Of a stretch of 64,000 bases of DNA, positions 9,889 through 21,154 are shown in pieces. Numbering within the stretch: position 1 is the stretch's first letter; the number at the start of each line of letters is the position of its first letter. The DNA is from Polynucleobacter sp. MWH-S4W17 (lineage in GTDB: Bacteria; Pseudomonadota; Gammaproteobacteria; Burkholderiales; Burkholderiaceae): positions 1,054,001 through 1,118,000 of the forward strand of contig NZ_CP061295.1 in the NCBI RefSeq assembly GCF_018687535.1. Direction: 5' to 3'. The translations under genes and the position numbers were made by a program. The notes below the pieces were generated by a model that had not been told where the DNA came from, did not search any database, and saw only the letters and a list, made by a program, of their open reading frames with translations.

Positions 9889-9911
9889 ATTTGCCAGGAT
9901 TAAATTAGAAA

Positions 9912-10397
9912 TTACTGGAGTGTATTTTTAAGAGCGGGAATCATTGGCATTGAGAGGACATCAATACCCTCTTCTCTTAAAGCCTCAGCCTCATCTAAAG
10001 TAGTTTGACCCCGAATGCTTCTCTCGGGAGATTCTTTATAGTGAATTTTTCTAGCCTCATCGGCAAAAGAATTGCCAACATCCTCTGAGCGACCCATTAA
10101 CTCACGCATACCTTTCAAAAAGGCTGCCTGTACTTGAGCCTCAAGTTGAGAATGATCGCTACCAGTCAAAGCAACAACGCCCCCACTAAGACTTTCAGAT
10201 TCAGATTTGGATACAGTTAACTCGGTAGACGATGATTTACCAATATGCGGAGCTGAGGGCATGCGAGTAATCTCTGTGCTGTCGCATACTGGACACGCAA
10301 GCATCCCCTTGTCCTGCTGAGCAAGGCAATCCACTTCCGAAGCAAACCACCCTTCAAAGCGATGGTCTAGGGGGCAGGATAAGTTATAAACTTTCAT
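9912..10397 (-). CDS. DUF1178 family protein
   Basis: A 161-residue cytoplasmic protein of unknown function, recognised as DUF1178 by its N terminus: MKVYNLSCPLDHRFEGWF followed by a CPVC pair (ACPVCDSTEITRMPSAP). With the earlier cysteine near residue 8, the CxxC suggests a small zinc-binding element. The C-terminal part is charged and helical, with EARKIHYKESPERSIRG typical of the family. It is the second gene after the NUDIX gene on the same strand, 64 bp apart, so they probably form a small operon ending at the 9860-9888 terminator. No enzymatic role can be assigned. Confidence 0.85.
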   Translation of the reverse strand: MKVYNLSCPLDHRFEGWFASEVDCLAQQDKGMLACPVCDSTEITRMPSAPHIGKSSSTELTVSKSESESLSGGVVALTGSDHSQLEAQVQAAFLKGMRELMGRSEDVGNSFADEARKIHYKESPERSIRGQTTLDEAEALREEGIDVLSMPMIPALKNTLQ

Positions 10398-10461
10398 AAA
10401 ACGTATATAGGGGCAAAAACGATAAATTCAATACCCTATTTTAATCGGGTTTGAATGCACC

Positions 10462-11061
10462 CTATTCGATTGGATGCGGTTTTAGTAAGCCCCTACGAAA
10501 GCGATCAAGCCAGTAGGTGGCTATCGTGGTTTTGACGTCCGTAATCTCGCCATCCTCAACCCAGGATATCAATTGCTCTAATGGAGCAGCAAATACATCC
10601 AAAAACTCTTCATCATCTAGATGGCTTTTTCCCGGAACAAGATCTTCAGCTAGGTAGATATCAATGAACTCGGTGGAGTAAGAAATTACCGGATGAATGC
10701 GACGAATGAAACTCCATTTTTTTGCCGTATACCCAGTTTCTTCTTTAAGCTCTCGCTGCGCGCATACCAAATGATCTTCTTTAGAGTCTAGTTTTCCTGC
10801 AGGAATTTCAATGCAGGCTTTTGCAATTGGATAGCGATACTGTCGCTCGAGAAGCACCCTGCCATCATCTAAGATCGCAACAATTGCTACTGCGCCTGGA
10901 TGAGTTAAATACTCGCGAATTGCTGTTTCTCCATCCGGCAGTGAGACTTTGTCCTGCTTCATCTTTAAGAAGATACCGTCGTAAATATCCTCGCCAGATA
11001 GACGCTCTTCACGTAAATGTTTATCACCTGCAGGTAGATCTTCAAATGATTTTTCCGTCAT
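10462..11061 (-). CDS. NUDIX hydrolase, ADP-ribose pyrophosphatase type
   Basis: A 199-residue NUDIX enzyme with a complete NUDIX box GX5EX7REUXEEXGU at residues 89-111 (GKLDSKE ... RELKEETGY). The preceding strands (GAVAIVAILDDGRVLLERQYRYPI) and the EIPAGK entry match ADP-ribose diphosphatases of the NudF type, which split ADP-ribose into AMP and ribose 5-phosphate. The exact nucleotide substrate remains an inference. It lies upstream of the DUF1178 gene on the same strand and about 120 bp from the end of the nuo operon. Confidence 0.87.
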   Translation of the reverse strand: MTEKSFEDLPAGDKHLREERLSGEDIYDGIFLKMKQDKVSLPDGETAIREYLTHPGAVAIVAILDDGRVLLERQYRYPIAKACIEIPAGKLDSKEDHLVCAQRELKEETGYTAKKWSFIRRIHPVISYSTEFIDIYLAEDLVPGKSHLDDEEFLDVFAAPLEQLISWVEDGEITDVKTTIATYWLDRFRRGLLKPHPIE

Positions 11062-11143
11062 GGGTCTTAGTACATATTCCGTCTGTTATTGATTAAACCA
11101 GCTTAACTAAATTGAATGTCATTTTGATGGCACCTGAAATGAT

Positions 11144-11165
11144 AAAGGCCCCTTACGGAGCCTTT
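11144..11165 (-). terminator. Probable terminator of the nuo operon
   Basis: An inverted repeat AAAGGCCCC / GGAGCCTTT with one mismatch and a four-base loop lies 20 bp beyond the nuoN stop. On the minus strand the stem is followed by a short T-rich stretch (TTTATCATTT), so termination may be moderate rather than strong. Confidence 0.55.
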
Positions 11166-11184
11166 AGATAGATGTTGATTCCTT

Positions 11185-12684
11185 TTAGGATCCCAGTAAG
11201 GTGCGGCGCATTGCATCCAAGCAAAGACTCATTAGTCCCGCAGGAACAATACCGATCACTAAAACCAGAATGCCATTAAGACTCAAGAGCCCTTTGGCAA
11301 AGCCAGAACCAGAAATTGCAATCTCATGCTCAGGCTCATCGAAATACATGACCTTAACCACTCTAAGATAGTAGAAAGCACCAATCAAAGAGGCGATCAC
11401 AGCGATTACAGCTAAGAATGTATGCTCTGCATCCACCAAGGCTTCCAAAACACCTAATTTAGCAGCAAAACCGACCGTAGGCGGAATACCAGCCAAGGAG
11501 AACATCATCACCAGACCAATAAAAGCAAACCACGGATGTTTCTTATTGAGGCCTTTTAAGCCATTCAAGGTTTCGCAGTCATAGCCTTTGCGTGACAAGG
11601 CCATCAACAAGCCGAAGGTACCAAGCGTTGTTAATACATAAGTAATTGCGTAGAACATCGACGCACTAAATGCATGGTCATCAAAAACAGACAGCATGCC
11701 CAAGAGTACAAAGCCCATTTGTGCAATTGCAGAATAAGCCAGCATGCGCTTGATATTGGTTTGCGCAATGGCGGTGACGTTACCAACAACTAATGATAGA
11801 ACTGCGAGCAAGACCAGCATTGGCTGCCAGTCACCTAGTAAAGGCAACAATGTGTTGACCAATAAACGGAATAACAAAGCAAATGCAGCTAATTTTGGAG
11901 CCGCAGCAATCATTAAAGTCACAGCAGTTGGCGCGCCTTGATAAACGTCAGGCACCCACATGTGAAATGGCACTACACCCAACTTAAAGGCCAAGCCAGC
12001 AACAATAAATACCAAACCAAAAGCCATCACCAAATGGTTTATACGCGGGTCGGCAACGGTTTTAAAGATTTCAATAAGGTCAAGTGATCCGGTGACGCCG
12101 TAGAGCATCGACATGCCATAGAGCAAGAAGCCGGATGCTAATGCTCCCAAGATAAAGTACTTAATACCAGCTTCCACACTCATTTCGTTGCTATGGCGCA
12201 TTGCAACCAATGCGTAGGTAGGCAAAGCCATCAACTCCAAGCCTAGGTATAAAGTTAATAGGTTTGCACCAGAGATCAATACAAACTGGCCAAGCAAAGC
12301 AAGCAGGGCTAAGACAATGAAGTCAGGACGGAACAAGGCGCGATCCATCAGATATTGCTTGGAATAAATCAAGCTCACCAAAACAGCGATGCAAGAACAT
12401 GCCTTGAGCAAGTTAGAAAATGGATCAGACTGAAAAAGTCCATTCATTGCTACAAGCGCTGGATCGCCCATGCGTCCAATAAAAGCAAAAATGAGATAAG
12501 CCAACAAAATGAGTGAGAAAAAATACACAAAACCAACACCTCGCGGAGTATGGAAGATGTCTTGCTCAACACCAGTGGTTGAGGACACTCTTTCGCGAAC
12601 ATAAACGCTAGCAACCAATAACAAACAGGTTGCTACGAGTAAAACAAGTTCCGGCAGGATGGCGTAAAGGTCGAATGCTTGCAT
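11185..12684 (-). CDS. nuoN: NADH-quinone oxidoreductase subunit N
   Basis: A 499-residue Mrp-antiporter-like proton-pumping subunit of complex I, with about 14 transmembrane helices. It shows the antiporter core [19 protein letters not shown] and the broken-helix region with the lysine in [16 protein letters not shown]. It is the last gene of the nuo operon, 10 bp after nuoM, and is followed by a hairpin at 11144-11165. Length and N terminus are normal for the family. Confidence 0.95.
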   Translation of the reverse strand: MQAFDLYAILPELVLLVATCLLLVASVYVRERVSSTTGVEQDIFHTPRGVGFVYFFSLILLAYLIFAFIGRMGDPALVAMNGLFQSDPFSNLLKACSCIAVLVSLIYSKQYLMDRALFRPDFIVLALLALLGQFVLISGANLLTLYLGLELMALPTYALVAMRHSNEMSVEAGIKYFILGALASGFLLYGMSMLYGVTGSLDLIEIFKTVADPRINHLVMAFGLVFIVAGLAFKLGVVPFHMWVPDVYQGAPTAVTLMIAAAPKLAAFALLFRLLVNTLLPLLGDWQPMLVLLAVLSLVVGNVTAIAQTNIKRMLAYSAIAQMGFVLLGMLSVFDDHAFSASMFYAITYVLTTLGTFGLLMALSRKGYDCETLNGLKGLNKKHPWFAFIGLVMMFSLAGIPPTVGFAAKLGVLEALVDAEHTFLAVIAVIASLIGAFYYLRVVKVMYFDEPEHEIAISGSGFAKGLLSLNGILVLVIGIVPAGLMSLCLDAMRRTLLGS

Positions 12685-12694
12685 TTGTACTTAC

Positions 12695-14161
12695 TCAGAG
12701 TTTGCTGACAGCAACATGCTGCAACAGATTAATTACAGCTGGATGAATGATGTCCGTAAATGGTTTTGGATAGACGCCCATACCAATTACACAGATAGAT
12801 AAAACTGCCATCAAGAAATACTCGCGACCGTTCAAATCCTTTAACGCTTCAACGTGGGAATTGTTAACGGTACCGAAAAATACGCGCTTCACCATCCACA
12901 AGGAATAAGCTGCGCCCAAAATTAATGCTGTAGCAGCTAGGATGCCGATAACAAAGTCGTAATCAACCGCAGCTAAGATCACCATGAACTCACCAACAAA
13001 CCCAGAGGTAGCAGGTAAACCACAGTTGGCCATCGCCATTAATACGGCAAATGCAGTAAATGCAGGCATGCGATGCACTACGCCACCGTAATCAGCGATC
13101 TGACGGGTATGCATGCGGTCATAAAGCACGCCAATGGACAAGAACATCGCACCGGCAACAAAGCCATGTGAAATCATCTGCACAATACCGCCCTCAATAC
13201 CCAGCGGACTAAAGAGGAAGAATCCTAATGTAACAAAGCCCATGTGAGCCACAGACGAATAGGCAACCAGTTTTTTCATGTCTTTTTGAACAAGAGCAAC
13301 TGCACCTACATAGATGACTGCAACCAAAGATAAGAAGATTACAAATGGGCCTAAGTACTGGCTTGCATCTGGCGCGATTGGCAAAGAGAACCTCAGAAAT
13401 CCATAGGCACCAAGCTTCAACATAATTGCAGCCAAGACTACTGAGCCACCTGTTGGGGCCTCGACGTGGACGTCTGGTAGCCAAGTATGTAATGGCCACA
13501 TTGGAACCTTAACAGCAAACGCCATAAAGAATGCTGCAAACAAAAGGATCTGCTCAACAATATCTAGTCGGGCATTTTGCCAAGCCAGGATATCGAATGT
13601 ATTAGTCACGTTGTACAAATACAGCATGGCAATCAAGGTAAGCAAAGAGCCAAGCAAGGTGTACAAGAAAAACTTAAATGCCGCATAAATACGGTTGTGA
13701 CCGCCCCATACACCAATGATGATGTACATCGGAATTAATGTCGCCTCAAAGAACACATAGAAAAGCAAAGCGTCAAGAGCACAAAATACGCCGATCATTA
13801 ATCCTGACAGGATCATGAATGAGGCCATGTATTGCGACACCTTAGTCTGGATCACTTCCCACGCTGCAATCACCACAATGATGTTGATGAACGCAGTTAA
13901 AACAATAAACCAAACAGAAATACCATCAATACCTAGGTGGTAATTAATGTCGTAACGCGGAATCCAGCTGATTTTTTCAACGAACTGCATCCCAGAATTA
14001 GCGATGTCGAAATTAATCAACAATGGAAGCGTTGCAATGAAGCTTAGCACCGCTCCGATAAGCGTCAACCAGCGCACTCCGGCAGTTGATCTTTCAGACC
14101 CATAAAATAGAATAATGAGTCCAAAGACAATCGGGGTCCAAATGGCGTAAGAAAGAATCAT
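12695..14161 (-). CDS. nuoM: NADH-quinone oxidoreductase subunit M
   Basis: A 488-residue antiporter-like membrane subunit of complex I. Visible motifs include the NuoM-type segment ISWIPRYDINYHLGIDGIS near residue 65, the conserved glutamate region YVFFEATLIPMYIIIG, the channel region LPDVHVEAPTGGSVVLA and the lysine-containing helix QKDMKKLVAYSSVAHMGF. It translocates protons together with NuoL and NuoN. It lies 24 bp after nuoL and 10 bp before nuoN on the same transcript. Confidence 0.96.
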   Translation of the reverse strand: MILSYAIWTPIVFGLIILFYGSERSTAGVRWLTLIGAVLSFIATLPLLINFDIANSGMQFVEKISWIPRYDINYHLGIDGISVWFIVLTAFINIIVVIAAWEVIQTKVSQYMASFMILSGLMIGVFCALDALLFYVFFEATLIPMYIIIGVWGGHNRIYAAFKFFLYTLLGSLLTLIAMLYLYNVTNTFDILAWQNARLDIVEQILLFAAFFMAFAVKVPMWPLHTWLPDVHVEAPTGGSVVLAAIMLKLGAYGFLRFSLPIAPDASQYLGPFVIFLSLVAVIYVGAVALVQKDMKKLVAYSSVAHMGFVTLGFFLFSPLGIEGGIVQMISHGFVAGAMFLSIGVLYDRMHTRQIADYGGVVHRMPAFTAFAVLMAMANCGLPATSGFVGEFMVILAAVDYDFVIGILAATALILGAAYSLWMVKRVFFGTVNNSHVEALKDLNGREYFLMAVLSICVIGMGVYPKPFTDIIHPAVINLLQHVAVSKL

Positions 14162-14185
14162 AGTGGCTACTTAAGTAACAAAGGC

Positions 14186-16246
14186 CTAGCGAACAAAAGG
14201 CAGGTAAGCATACAAAACCCAAGCTAACAATACTGCTAGGCCCGCAATCATTGCGAAGGCATAGTGGTAGAGATAACCGGATTGCAAATGACGAATTACT
14301 CCGGCAAAGCGCCCTACTGTATGCGCACTGCCATTAACAAAGAAACCATCGATGATCTTTTGATCGCCACGATGCCATAAGAAGCCGCCGATCCAAATTA
14401 GACCTTTAGCAAACACGGCTTGGTTGATTTCATCAAGGTAATACTTGTTATCAAATAATTTCTTAATTGGCGCAAATGTTTCAGCAACTTTTGCTGGTAG
14501 CTTAGGAGCCCAAAGATAACCAATTGCAGCAGTTAGCACGCCAAGCGCTACCAACAACAAGACGGGGGATGTGAATGCATGAATTGCCATAGCAACTGGA
14601 CCATGGAACTCATCTTCCAATTCTTTCATTACCGGATGGCGCGCTAAGTCAATAAATATGGAGTCGCCAAAGTATGTCCCGAATAACAACGGCGAGATTG
14701 TGTAGAAGCCAATGATCACGGATGGAATTGCCAAAAGGATCAATGGCAAAGTCACAACGAATGGTGATTCATGTGGCTTTTGACCTGGAGCTAAACCATG
14801 ATGCGCATGATCGTCACCCTGCTCCGCATGATCATGATGATGGTCGTGAGTATGTGAATCCTCATGACCCCAGCGTGCTTTGCCGTGGAATACATAGAAA
14901 TACAAACGGAATGAATATAGTGCCGTTACGAATACGCTAGCCATGACTGCAAAGTAAGCAAAGCCTGAACCGGGGATATGACTTGCAGCTACCGCTTCAA
15001 TAATGGAGTCTTTTGAATAGAAGCCTGAGAAGAATGGAGTTCCCACTAGTGCCAGATTGCCCAATAACATCATCAAGCAAGTAATTGGCATATATTTCCA
15101 CAGGCCGCCCATCTTACGCATATCTTGCTCATGATGCATACCAAGAATTACGCTACCTGCAGCAAGGAATAACAATGCTTTAAAGAAAGCATGCGTCATC
15201 AAATGAAAGATAGCTACCGGATATGCAGAAACACCCAATGCGACAGTCATGTAACCCAGCTGAGACAAAGTTGAATATGCAACAACGCGCTTGATATCGT
15301 TTTGCACAATACCGAGGAAGCCCATAAAGAGCGCTGTAATCGAGCCAATCACCAAGATAAAGCTCAGCGCGACATCTGAAAGTTCAAACAGTGGTGACAT
15401 GCGTGACACCATGAAAATACCAGCGGTTACCATGGTTGCAGCATGAATCAATGCGGAAATTGGCGTTGGGCCTTCCATTGAATCTGGTAGCCAAACGTGT
15501 AAAGGGAATTGGGCTGACTTACCCATTGCACCAATAAACAAGCAGATGCAAGCAACCGTCATCAAGTTCCAGCTAGTACCAGGCAATGTCTGGGCTGCTA
15601 AAGCAGAGTTCTGAGAGAAGATCACGTCATATTGCATCGAGCCAGTGCTAGCCAAAAGAATACCTATACCCAAGATGAAACCAAAGTCACCAACCCGGTT
15701 AACTAAGAAAGCCTTCATGTTGGCAAACACAGCAGACTGGCGTTCAAAGTAAAAGCCAATCAACAAATAAGAAACGACACCCACAGCTTCCCAGCCAAAG
15801 AAGAGTTGCAATAAGTTATTACTCATCACCAACATCAACATCGCAAAGGTGAATAAAGAAATATAGGAGAAGAAGCGGTTGTAACCTTCTTCGCCTTGCA
15901 TATACCCAATGGTATAGATGTGAACCATCAATGACACAAAGGTCACTACACACATCATAGTTGCTGTTAATGGGTCAATCAGGAAGCCAATATCTAAATT
16001 GAGTTCGCCTAATTGCATCCAATGGTAAACAGTTCCATTGAAATAGAAGCCATCCATCACTTGAACTAATACATTGCAGGAAAGCACGAATGCAATGGTT
16101 ACACCTAAAATAGTTACAAACTGACTGGCCCCATGACCAATGCGATTGCCGCCTAATTTGGTGCCAAAGAAACCGGCAATGACAGAGCCGACTAACGGCG
16201 CCAAAGGAATGGCGCAAAGTACAGGTATGTTTAAGGTCAATTGCAT
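14186..16246 (-). CDS. nuoL: NADH-quinone oxidoreductase subunit L
   Basis: A 686-residue antiporter-like subunit of complex I with the long C-terminal lateral helix expected of NuoL. Core motifs are FFGWEAVGVVSYLLIGF, FPLHVWLPDSMEGPTPISAL and QNDIKRVVAYSTLSQLGY. A histidine- and acid-rich loop lies at about residues 455-495, encoded around 14760-14880, with about ten histidines including a HDHHHDHAEQ stretch. It replaces a short hydrophilic linker between membrane segments. Gaps of 2 bp to nuoK and 24 bp to nuoM show operon membership. Confidence 0.96.
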   Translation of the reverse strand: MQLTLNIPVLCAIPLAPLVGSVIAGFFGTKLGGNRIGHGASQFVTILGVTIAFVLSCNVLVQVMDGFYFNGTVYHWMQLGELNLDIGFLIDPLTATMMCVVTFVSLMVHIYTIGYMQGEEGYNRFFSYISLFTFAMLMLVMSNNLLQLFFGWEAVGVVSYLLIGFYFERQSAVFANMKAFLVNRVGDFGFILGIGILLASTGSMQYDVIFSQNSALAAQTLPGTSWNLMTVACICLFIGAMGKSAQFPLHVWLPDSMEGPTPISALIHAATMVTAGIFMVSRMSPLFELSDVALSFILVIGSITALFMGFLGIVQNDIKRVVAYSTLSQLGYMTVALGVSAYPVAIFHLMTHAFFKALLFLAAGSVILGMHHEQDMRKMGGLWKYMPITCLMMLLGNLALVGTPFFSGFYSKDSIIEAVAASHIPGSGFAYFAVMASVFVTALYSFRLYFYVFHGKARWGHEDSHTHDHHHDHAEQGDDHAHHGLAPGQKPHESPFVVTLPLILLAIPSVIIGFYTISPLLFGTYFGDSIFIDLARHPVMKELEDEFHGPVAMAIHAFTSPVLLLVALGVLTAAIGYLWAPKLPAKVAETFAPIKKLFDNKYYLDEINQAVFAKGLIWIGGFLWHRGDQKIIDGFFVNGSAHTVGRFAGVIRHLQSGYLYHYAFAMIAGLAVLLAWVLYAYLPFVR

Positions 16247-16248
16247 GA

Positions 16249-16557
16249 CTAGCCTTTTAGGTGGTCAAGATCATCGGCATTAATTGTGTCAACCTTACGG
16301 AAGAGCACAACCAAAATTGCCAAGCCGATAGCCGCCTCAGCAGCTGCCACAGTCAAAATAAAGAATACGAATACTTGACCAGCCATATCACCCAAATAAT
16401 GGGAGAAAGCCACAAAGTTCATGTTCACCGAGAGAAGCATCAGCTCAATTGCCATTAGCAAAACGATGACGTTCTTGCGGTTTAAGAAAATTCCGATAAC
16501 GCTAGTTGCAAATAAGATTGCACCCAGCACTAAATAATGAGCGAGAGTGATATTCAT
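16249..16557 (-). CDS. nuoK: NADH-quinone oxidoreductase subunit K
   Basis: A 102-residue subunit with three transmembrane helices. It contains the two conserved membrane glutamates of the proton pathway, in [16 protein letters not shown] and [13 protein letters not shown]. The length matches the family. Its start overlaps the nuoJ stop by 4 bp, and nuoL follows after 2 bp, so translation of J, K and L is probably coupled. Confidence 0.96.
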   Translation of the reverse strand: MNITLAHYLVLGAILFATSVIGIFLNRKNVIVLLMAIELMLLSVNMNFVAFSHYLGDMAGQVFVFFILTVAAAEAAIGLAILVVLFRKVDTINADDLDHLKG

Positions 16558-17201
16558 TTTTTCTCCCCTCTTGTATCTTGCTTTGCAGCCATGTCTGAAC
16601 CCATTTTCACAATGCGCATGCGATCTGCCGCAACGACATTGACTTGCTCGTGAATATTCTGCGATTTAGAGTCTTTGCGATTACGCAATGTCAATGCTAC
16701 AGCAGCAATAATCGCCACCAGCAAGATCACACCAGCAACCTCAAAGGCGTATACATAATCTACAAAGATCAGCATACCCAAAGCTTGGGTATTGTTAGCC
16801 ATCATTTCTTCTGGCATAGGCTGCACTGGAACATTGGTTCCAATAAAGCTACGAATGATCACAATCGATAATTCTAGAACAATAACGGCACCCATCAAGA
16901 AGGCAACTGGCAGAAACTTTTTGAAATCGCGACGTAAATGTTCAATATCTAAGTCCAGCATCATCACTACGAAGAGGAATAAGACCATCACTGCGCCAAC
17001 ATAAACCAGTATCAGAGCCAAGCTTAAGAATTCAGCCTTGAGCAACATCCAAAGGCCTGATGCGCAAAAGAACGCTAATACCAAAAATAGCGCTGCATGC
17101 ACTGGGTTACGAGCAGTGATCACGCGAAGCGCAGAAATCACCAATAAGCCTGCAAAACCATAGAAGAACATGGCAAATAAAGTAGATGGATCGAATGTCA
17201 T
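16554..17201 (-). CDS. nuoJ: NADH-quinone oxidoreductase subunit J
   Basis: A 215-residue membrane subunit with five predicted helices. It has the ND6-like segment [21 protein letters not shown], containing the pi-bulge helix glycine and tyrosine. The hydrophilic C-terminal tail, about 45 residues, is somewhat longer than in the E. coli protein. It overlaps nuoK by 4 bp and follows nuoI by 20 bp. Confidence 0.95.
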   Translation of the reverse strand: MTFDPSTLFAMFFYGFAGLLVISALRVITARNPVHAALFLVLAFFCASGLWMLLKAEFLSLALILVYVGAVMVLFLFVVMMLDLDIEHLRRDFKKFLPVAFLMGAVIVLELSIVIIRSFIGTNVPVQPMPEEMMANNTQALGMLIFVDYVYAFEVAGVILLVAIIAAVALTLRNRKDSKSQNIHEQVNVVAADRMRIVKMGSDMAAKQDTRGEKK

Positions 17202-17221
17202 ATTAGTTAAGCTCGATTCGA

Positions 17222-17713
17222 TTAACGGTAAGGTGCATCGGCTGCACGGTTAGCGGCGATATCTTTTTCATATTTATCGCCTACAGCTAAAAGCATATCT
17301 TTGGTGAAATACAAGTCACCGCGCTTATCGCCGAAATACTCAAAAATATTTGTTTCAACAATGGCGTCTACTGGACAAGCCTCTTCACAGAAACCACAGA
17401 AAATACATTTCGTGAGATCGATGTCATAACGACTGGTGCGACGAGTGCCATCATCACGCTCGGCAGTTTCAATAGTGATGGCATAAGCTGGACAAACTGC
17501 TTCACATAGCTTGCAGCCGATACAACGCTCTTCACCATTTTCATAACGACGAAGAGCATGCAAACCGCGGAAGCGACTGGATAAAGGCGTCTTTTCTTCC
17601 GGATATTGAACAGTAATTTTAGGCTTGAAGAGATAGCGACCCGTAATAGACATACCGACCAAGATGTCTCTTAGCATCAAGCTATCGAGGAATTGGGAAA
17701 TTTTCTTAAACAT
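17222..17713 (-). CDS. nuoI: NADH-quinone oxidoreductase subunit I
   Basis: A 163-residue ferredoxin-like subunit carrying two [4Fe-4S] clusters (N6a and N6b). The cysteine motifs are [12 protein letters not shown] and [12 protein letters not shown]. It passes electrons from NuoG towards NuoB and the quinone site. Size and N terminus match the alpha/beta-proteobacterial and mitochondrial (TYKY) form. It lies 11 bp after nuoH. Confidence 0.96.
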   Translation of the reverse strand: MFKKISQFLDSLMLRDILVGMSITGRYLFKPKITVQYPEEKTPLSSRFRGLHALRRYENGEERCIGCKLCEAVCPAYAITIETAERDDGTRRTSRYDIDLTKCIFCGFCEEACPVDAIVETNIFEYFGDKRGDLYFTKDMLLAVGDKYEKDIAANRAADAPYR

Positions 17714-17724
17714 GATTTATCAAC

Positions 17725-18798
17725 TTATTTCCAAATATTCCATGGGGAGACAACCCACGCGCCGATAACAACCACCCAGAAAACTGAGATGGGAATAAAG
17801 ATTTTCCAACCCAAGCGCATGATTTGGTCATAGCGATAGCGCGGTAATGTGGCGCGTAACCAGATAACGCAGGATAAGAGGAAGAATGTTTTACCAAATA
17901 ACCAGAAGAAGCCTGGAATATCACGCAAGATTGGCAAGTCAACAATCGGCAACCAACCGCCTAAAAACATGATAGATGCAACAGCTGCAATCAAAATCAT
18001 GTTGGCATACTCTGCCAAGAAGAACATTGCAAAAGACATACCTGAGTACTCAACCATGTGTCCAGCTACGATCTCAGACTCACCCTCAACTACGTCAAAT
18101 GGGTGGCGGTTTGTTTCAGCCACGCCAGAGATAAAGTAAATCAAGAACATTGGTAATAAAGGTAACCAATTCCACGAGAGGAAATTAAGGCCCATGCTGG
18201 CAAAGTAGCCCTGCTCTTGTGAAGTAACGATGGTACTTAAATTTAATGAACCCGAGGTAAGCAAGACGGTAACCAATGCAAATCCCATTGCAATCTCATA
18301 GGAGATCATTTGGGCTGATGCGCGCATTGCACCGAGGAACGGATATTTAGAGTTAGAAGACCAACCAGCCAAGATGACCCCATAAACACCAATAGAAGAA
18401 ATAGCCATGATGTAAAGCAAGCCTGCGTTTACATCAGCTAAAACCATCTTTGCCTGAAATGGAATCACCGCCCAAGCAGCAAATGCAGGCATGATCACCA
18501 TAATTGGTGCAATGAAGTACAAAACCTTGCTTGCTTGAGCAGGAGCAATAATCTCTTTCATCAAGAGCTTCAATGCATCAGCAATTGGCTGCAATAAACC
18601 CAGGGGACCGACGCGATTTGGACCAAGGCGAATATGCATCCAGCCAATTAACTTTCTTTCCCAGAGGGTTAAGTAAGCTACACAACCAAACATTGGCAAT
18701 ACGATGATCACAATGCGCACTAATACCCAAACTAAGGGCCACAGTGAGCCGAAAATAGCCTCACCTTGAGTGGTAATGAGGTTCAAGAAATTATCCAT
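17725..18798 (-). CDS. nuoH: NADH-quinone oxidoreductase subunit H
   Basis: A 357-residue membrane subunit that forms the quinone chamber with NuoB and NuoD. Eight or so helices are visible, with characteristic loops [19 protein letters not shown] and [20 protein letters not shown], the latter rich in the conserved acidic residues of the E-channel. It follows nuoG after 8 bp. Confidence 0.96.
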   Translation of the reverse strand: MDNFLNLITTQGEAIFGSLWPLVWVLVRIVIIVLPMFGCVAYLTLWERKLIGWMHIRLGPNRVGPLGLLQPIADALKLLMKEIIAPAQASKVLYFIAPIMVIMPAFAAWAVIPFQAKMVLADVNAGLLYIMAISSIGVYGVILAGWSSNSKYPFLGAMRASAQMISYEIAMGFALVTVLLTSGSLNLSTIVTSQEQGYFASMGLNFLSWNWLPLLPMFLIYFISGVAETNRHPFDVVEGESEIVAGHMVEYSGMSFAMFFLAEYANMILIAAVASIMFLGGWLPIVDLPILRDIPGFFWLFGKTFFLLSCVIWLRATLPRYRYDQIMRLGWKIFIPISVFWVVVIGAWVVSPWNIWK

Positions 18799-18806
18799 CT
18801 CGTCCC

Positions 18807-21128
18807 TTATGCCTTACTAACGGTTACTGGACCAAACATCGACCCTAATTTGGCACTAGCCATGGTGCCAGCAGAAATTCTGACAGCACCAGGCGCTAAA
18901 TTAACTTCTAATGTTGCCGACATATCAACAGAATGAGAATCTTGGGTAACCCGAACTGCATCACCCTCTTTGAGACCCAATTCAGCGAAAGTGGTTTTAT
19001 TTAAGCCTACCTGATTGCCACGCTTAGCATCGCGTGTTAACTGCAAAGCAGAAGAACGACGCACAATTTGATCGCCAGCATAAATATTGACATCAGCCAA
19101 ACGCTCGAGACCATTGAAGGGTGCCAGATTTCCATTGGCAATCGATGAGCTCGTGGCTTTGTTATTTAAGCGATTGCAATAACCATCATCCAATGCTTCT
19201 CCTAGCACTTCCTCAGGAGCATTAAACAAGAAACCGTCTAAACCTAAGAGACCACCTAATACTCGCAAAACTTTCCATGCTGGACGTGAATCGCCTAAAG
19301 GCTTCACTGAAGGTTGAACTGTTTGAACTCTACCTTCTAAATTCACAAAGGTAGAGACTGTCTCTGAGAACACTGAAGTAGGCAGAATGACATCAGCTAC
19401 CTCCATCAAGTCAGCACTCTTATAGGCGCTCAAAGCAATAACGGTATTAGCCTTTGCCAAAGCTGCACGAGCGGCTGCTGGGTTTGGCAAATCTGAATCT
19501 GGCTCGATATTCATCAAGATCACTGCGCGACGTTCGCCAGATAAGACTGACTCAACACCCACGCCGTTAGCATTCACTATAGATGCGCCAACGGCATTGC
19601 CGCCAACTGGTAAGAAGCCCAAAGTAGCACCAGTCTGATCAGCAATAAATTGCGCCATGACGTGTAAGTCAGAAGCATGGTGATGCGCAATAGCAGCAGA
19701 ACCAAGCAATACAGCTTTTGACTCGCCGGAAAGCAAACTATCGGCAATCTTCTGCGCCGCAGGAGAAATGGTTAGATTAAATGTGCCAACTGGCGCTGTT
19801 AATGATTTTGCTTTTGCAACAGCAAGTGCAACTTCACTCAATGCATTCAACCATGCGCTTGGAGCAACGGAAATACCGCTACTTGGAATCAACCAGTCAT
19901 CACCACCTGCATCAATACGTAATACTTGCAAAGCGCGTTTGCTGGCAGTACGAATACGAGCAGCCAATACAGGCTGGTCTTTACGTAAGAAACTACCGAC
20001 AACCAATACACGATCCAGTTCATTGATCTTGGCGATTGGCATACCCAACCATGGCGCTGCTGCTGCAGCTTTTACATCAGTTTGGCGCAATCGAGTTTCC
20101 ATTTGTTTGGAACCCAAGCTACGCACCAACTTTTGCAAGAGGTGCAATTCCTCGGTGGAAGATATTGGATGAGCTAAAGCCCCAATGGACTCAGGACCAC
20201 TTTCCGCTGAAATTGTTTTCAGAGAATGGGCAACATAATCTAAAGCTGACTGCCAATCTGTTTCTAACCACTGGCCACCCTGCTTCACCATAGGTGTGGT
20301 TACACGATCAGCGCTATTTAAACCTTCATAAGAGAAGCGATCGCGATCGCTAATCCAGCATTCATTAATGGATTCGTTTTCTAGAGCAACTACACGCATG
20401 ACTTTATTAGCTTTAGTCTGAACTGTAGTGTTAGCACCTAAGCTATCGTGCGGACTAACTGAACGTTTACGTCCGAGTTCCCATGTACGTGCTGCATAAC
20501 GGAATGGCTTGCTGGTTAAAGCGCCAACTGGACACAAATCAATCATGTTTCCAGACAACTCTGAATCTACCGTCTGACCAACAAAGGTGGTGATCTCGGA
20601 ATGCTCGCCACGGTTAACCATACCTAACTCCATAACGCCGGCAACTTCTTGTCCGAAGCGTACACAACGAGTGCAATGGATGCAACGTGTCATCTCTTGC
20701 ATGGAGATCAATGGGCCAACATTTTTATGGAAGACTACTCGCTTCTCTTCATCGTAGCGTGAGTTTGATTTTCCGTAACCAACTGCTAAGTCTTGTAACT
20801 GACACTCGCCACCCTGATCGCAAATTGGGCAATCTAATGGATGGTTAATGAGCAAGAATTCCATGACAGAACGCTGAGCTTCTACCGCCCTGGCAGAATG
20901 CGTAAACACCTTCATGCCTTGAGTTACTGGTGTAGCACAAGCGGGTAGAGGTTTGGGAGCCTTCTCTACTTCAACCAAACACATGCGGCAGTTAGCGGCA
21001 ATCGATAACTTCTTGTGATAACAGAAGTGAGGAACGTAGGTGCCGAGCTTGTTCGCGGCGTGCATCACCATCGAACCTTGCGGAACTTCTACAGTCTTAC
21101 CATCTAATTCGATTTCTACCATGCTCAC
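18807..21128 (-). CDS. nuoG: NADH-quinone oxidoreductase subunit G
   Basis: A 773-residue iron-sulfur subunit. The N-terminal [2Fe-2S] ligands are Cys36, Cys47, Cys50 and Cys64. The His plus three-Cys site is [14 protein letters not shown], and the second [4Fe-4S] site uses CIHCTRC plus the later [12 protein letters not shown] cysteine. The four cysteines that bind the extra N7 cluster in E. coli NuoG are absent: the corresponding stretch reads [14 protein letters not shown], as in mitochondrial-type complex I. The rest is a degenerate molybdopterin-oxidoreductase-like domain. The gene lies between nuoF (26 bp) and nuoH (8 bp). Confidence 0.95.
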   Translation of the reverse strand: MSMVEIELDGKTVEVPQGSMVMHAANKLGTYVPHFCYHKKLSIAANCRMCLVEVEKAPKPLPACATPVTQGMKVFTHSARAVEAQRSVMEFLLINHPLDCPICDQGGECQLQDLAVGYGKSNSRYDEEKRVVFHKNVGPLISMQEMTRCIHCTRCVRFGQEVAGVMELGMVNRGEHSEITTFVGQTVDSELSGNMIDLCPVGALTSKPFRYAARTWELGRKRSVSPHDSLGANTTVQTKANKVMRVVALENESINECWISDRDRFSYEGLNSADRVTTPMVKQGGQWLETDWQSALDYVAHSLKTISAESGPESIGALAHPISSTEELHLLQKLVRSLGSKQMETRLRQTDVKAAAAAPWLGMPIAKINELDRVLVVGSFLRKDQPVLAARIRTASKRALQVLRIDAGGDDWLIPSSGISVAPSAWLNALSEVALAVAKAKSLTAPVGTFNLTISPAAQKIADSLLSGESKAVLLGSAAIAHHHASDLHVMAQFIADQTGATLGFLPVGGNAVGASIVNANGVGVESVLSGERRAVILMNIEPDSDLPNPAAARAALAKANTVIALSAYKSADLMEVADVILPTSVFSETVSTFVNLEGRVQTVQPSVKPLGDSRPAWKVLRVLGGLLGLDGFLFNAPEEVLGEALDDGYCNRLNNKATSSSIANGNLAPFNGLERLADVNIYAGDQIVRRSSALQLTRDAKRGNQVGLNKTTFAELGLKEGDAVRVTQDSHSVDMSATLEVNLAPGAVRISAGTMASAKLGSMFGPVTVSKA

Positions 21129-21154
21129 TTTTAGATATCCCGTACTCTAAATCT

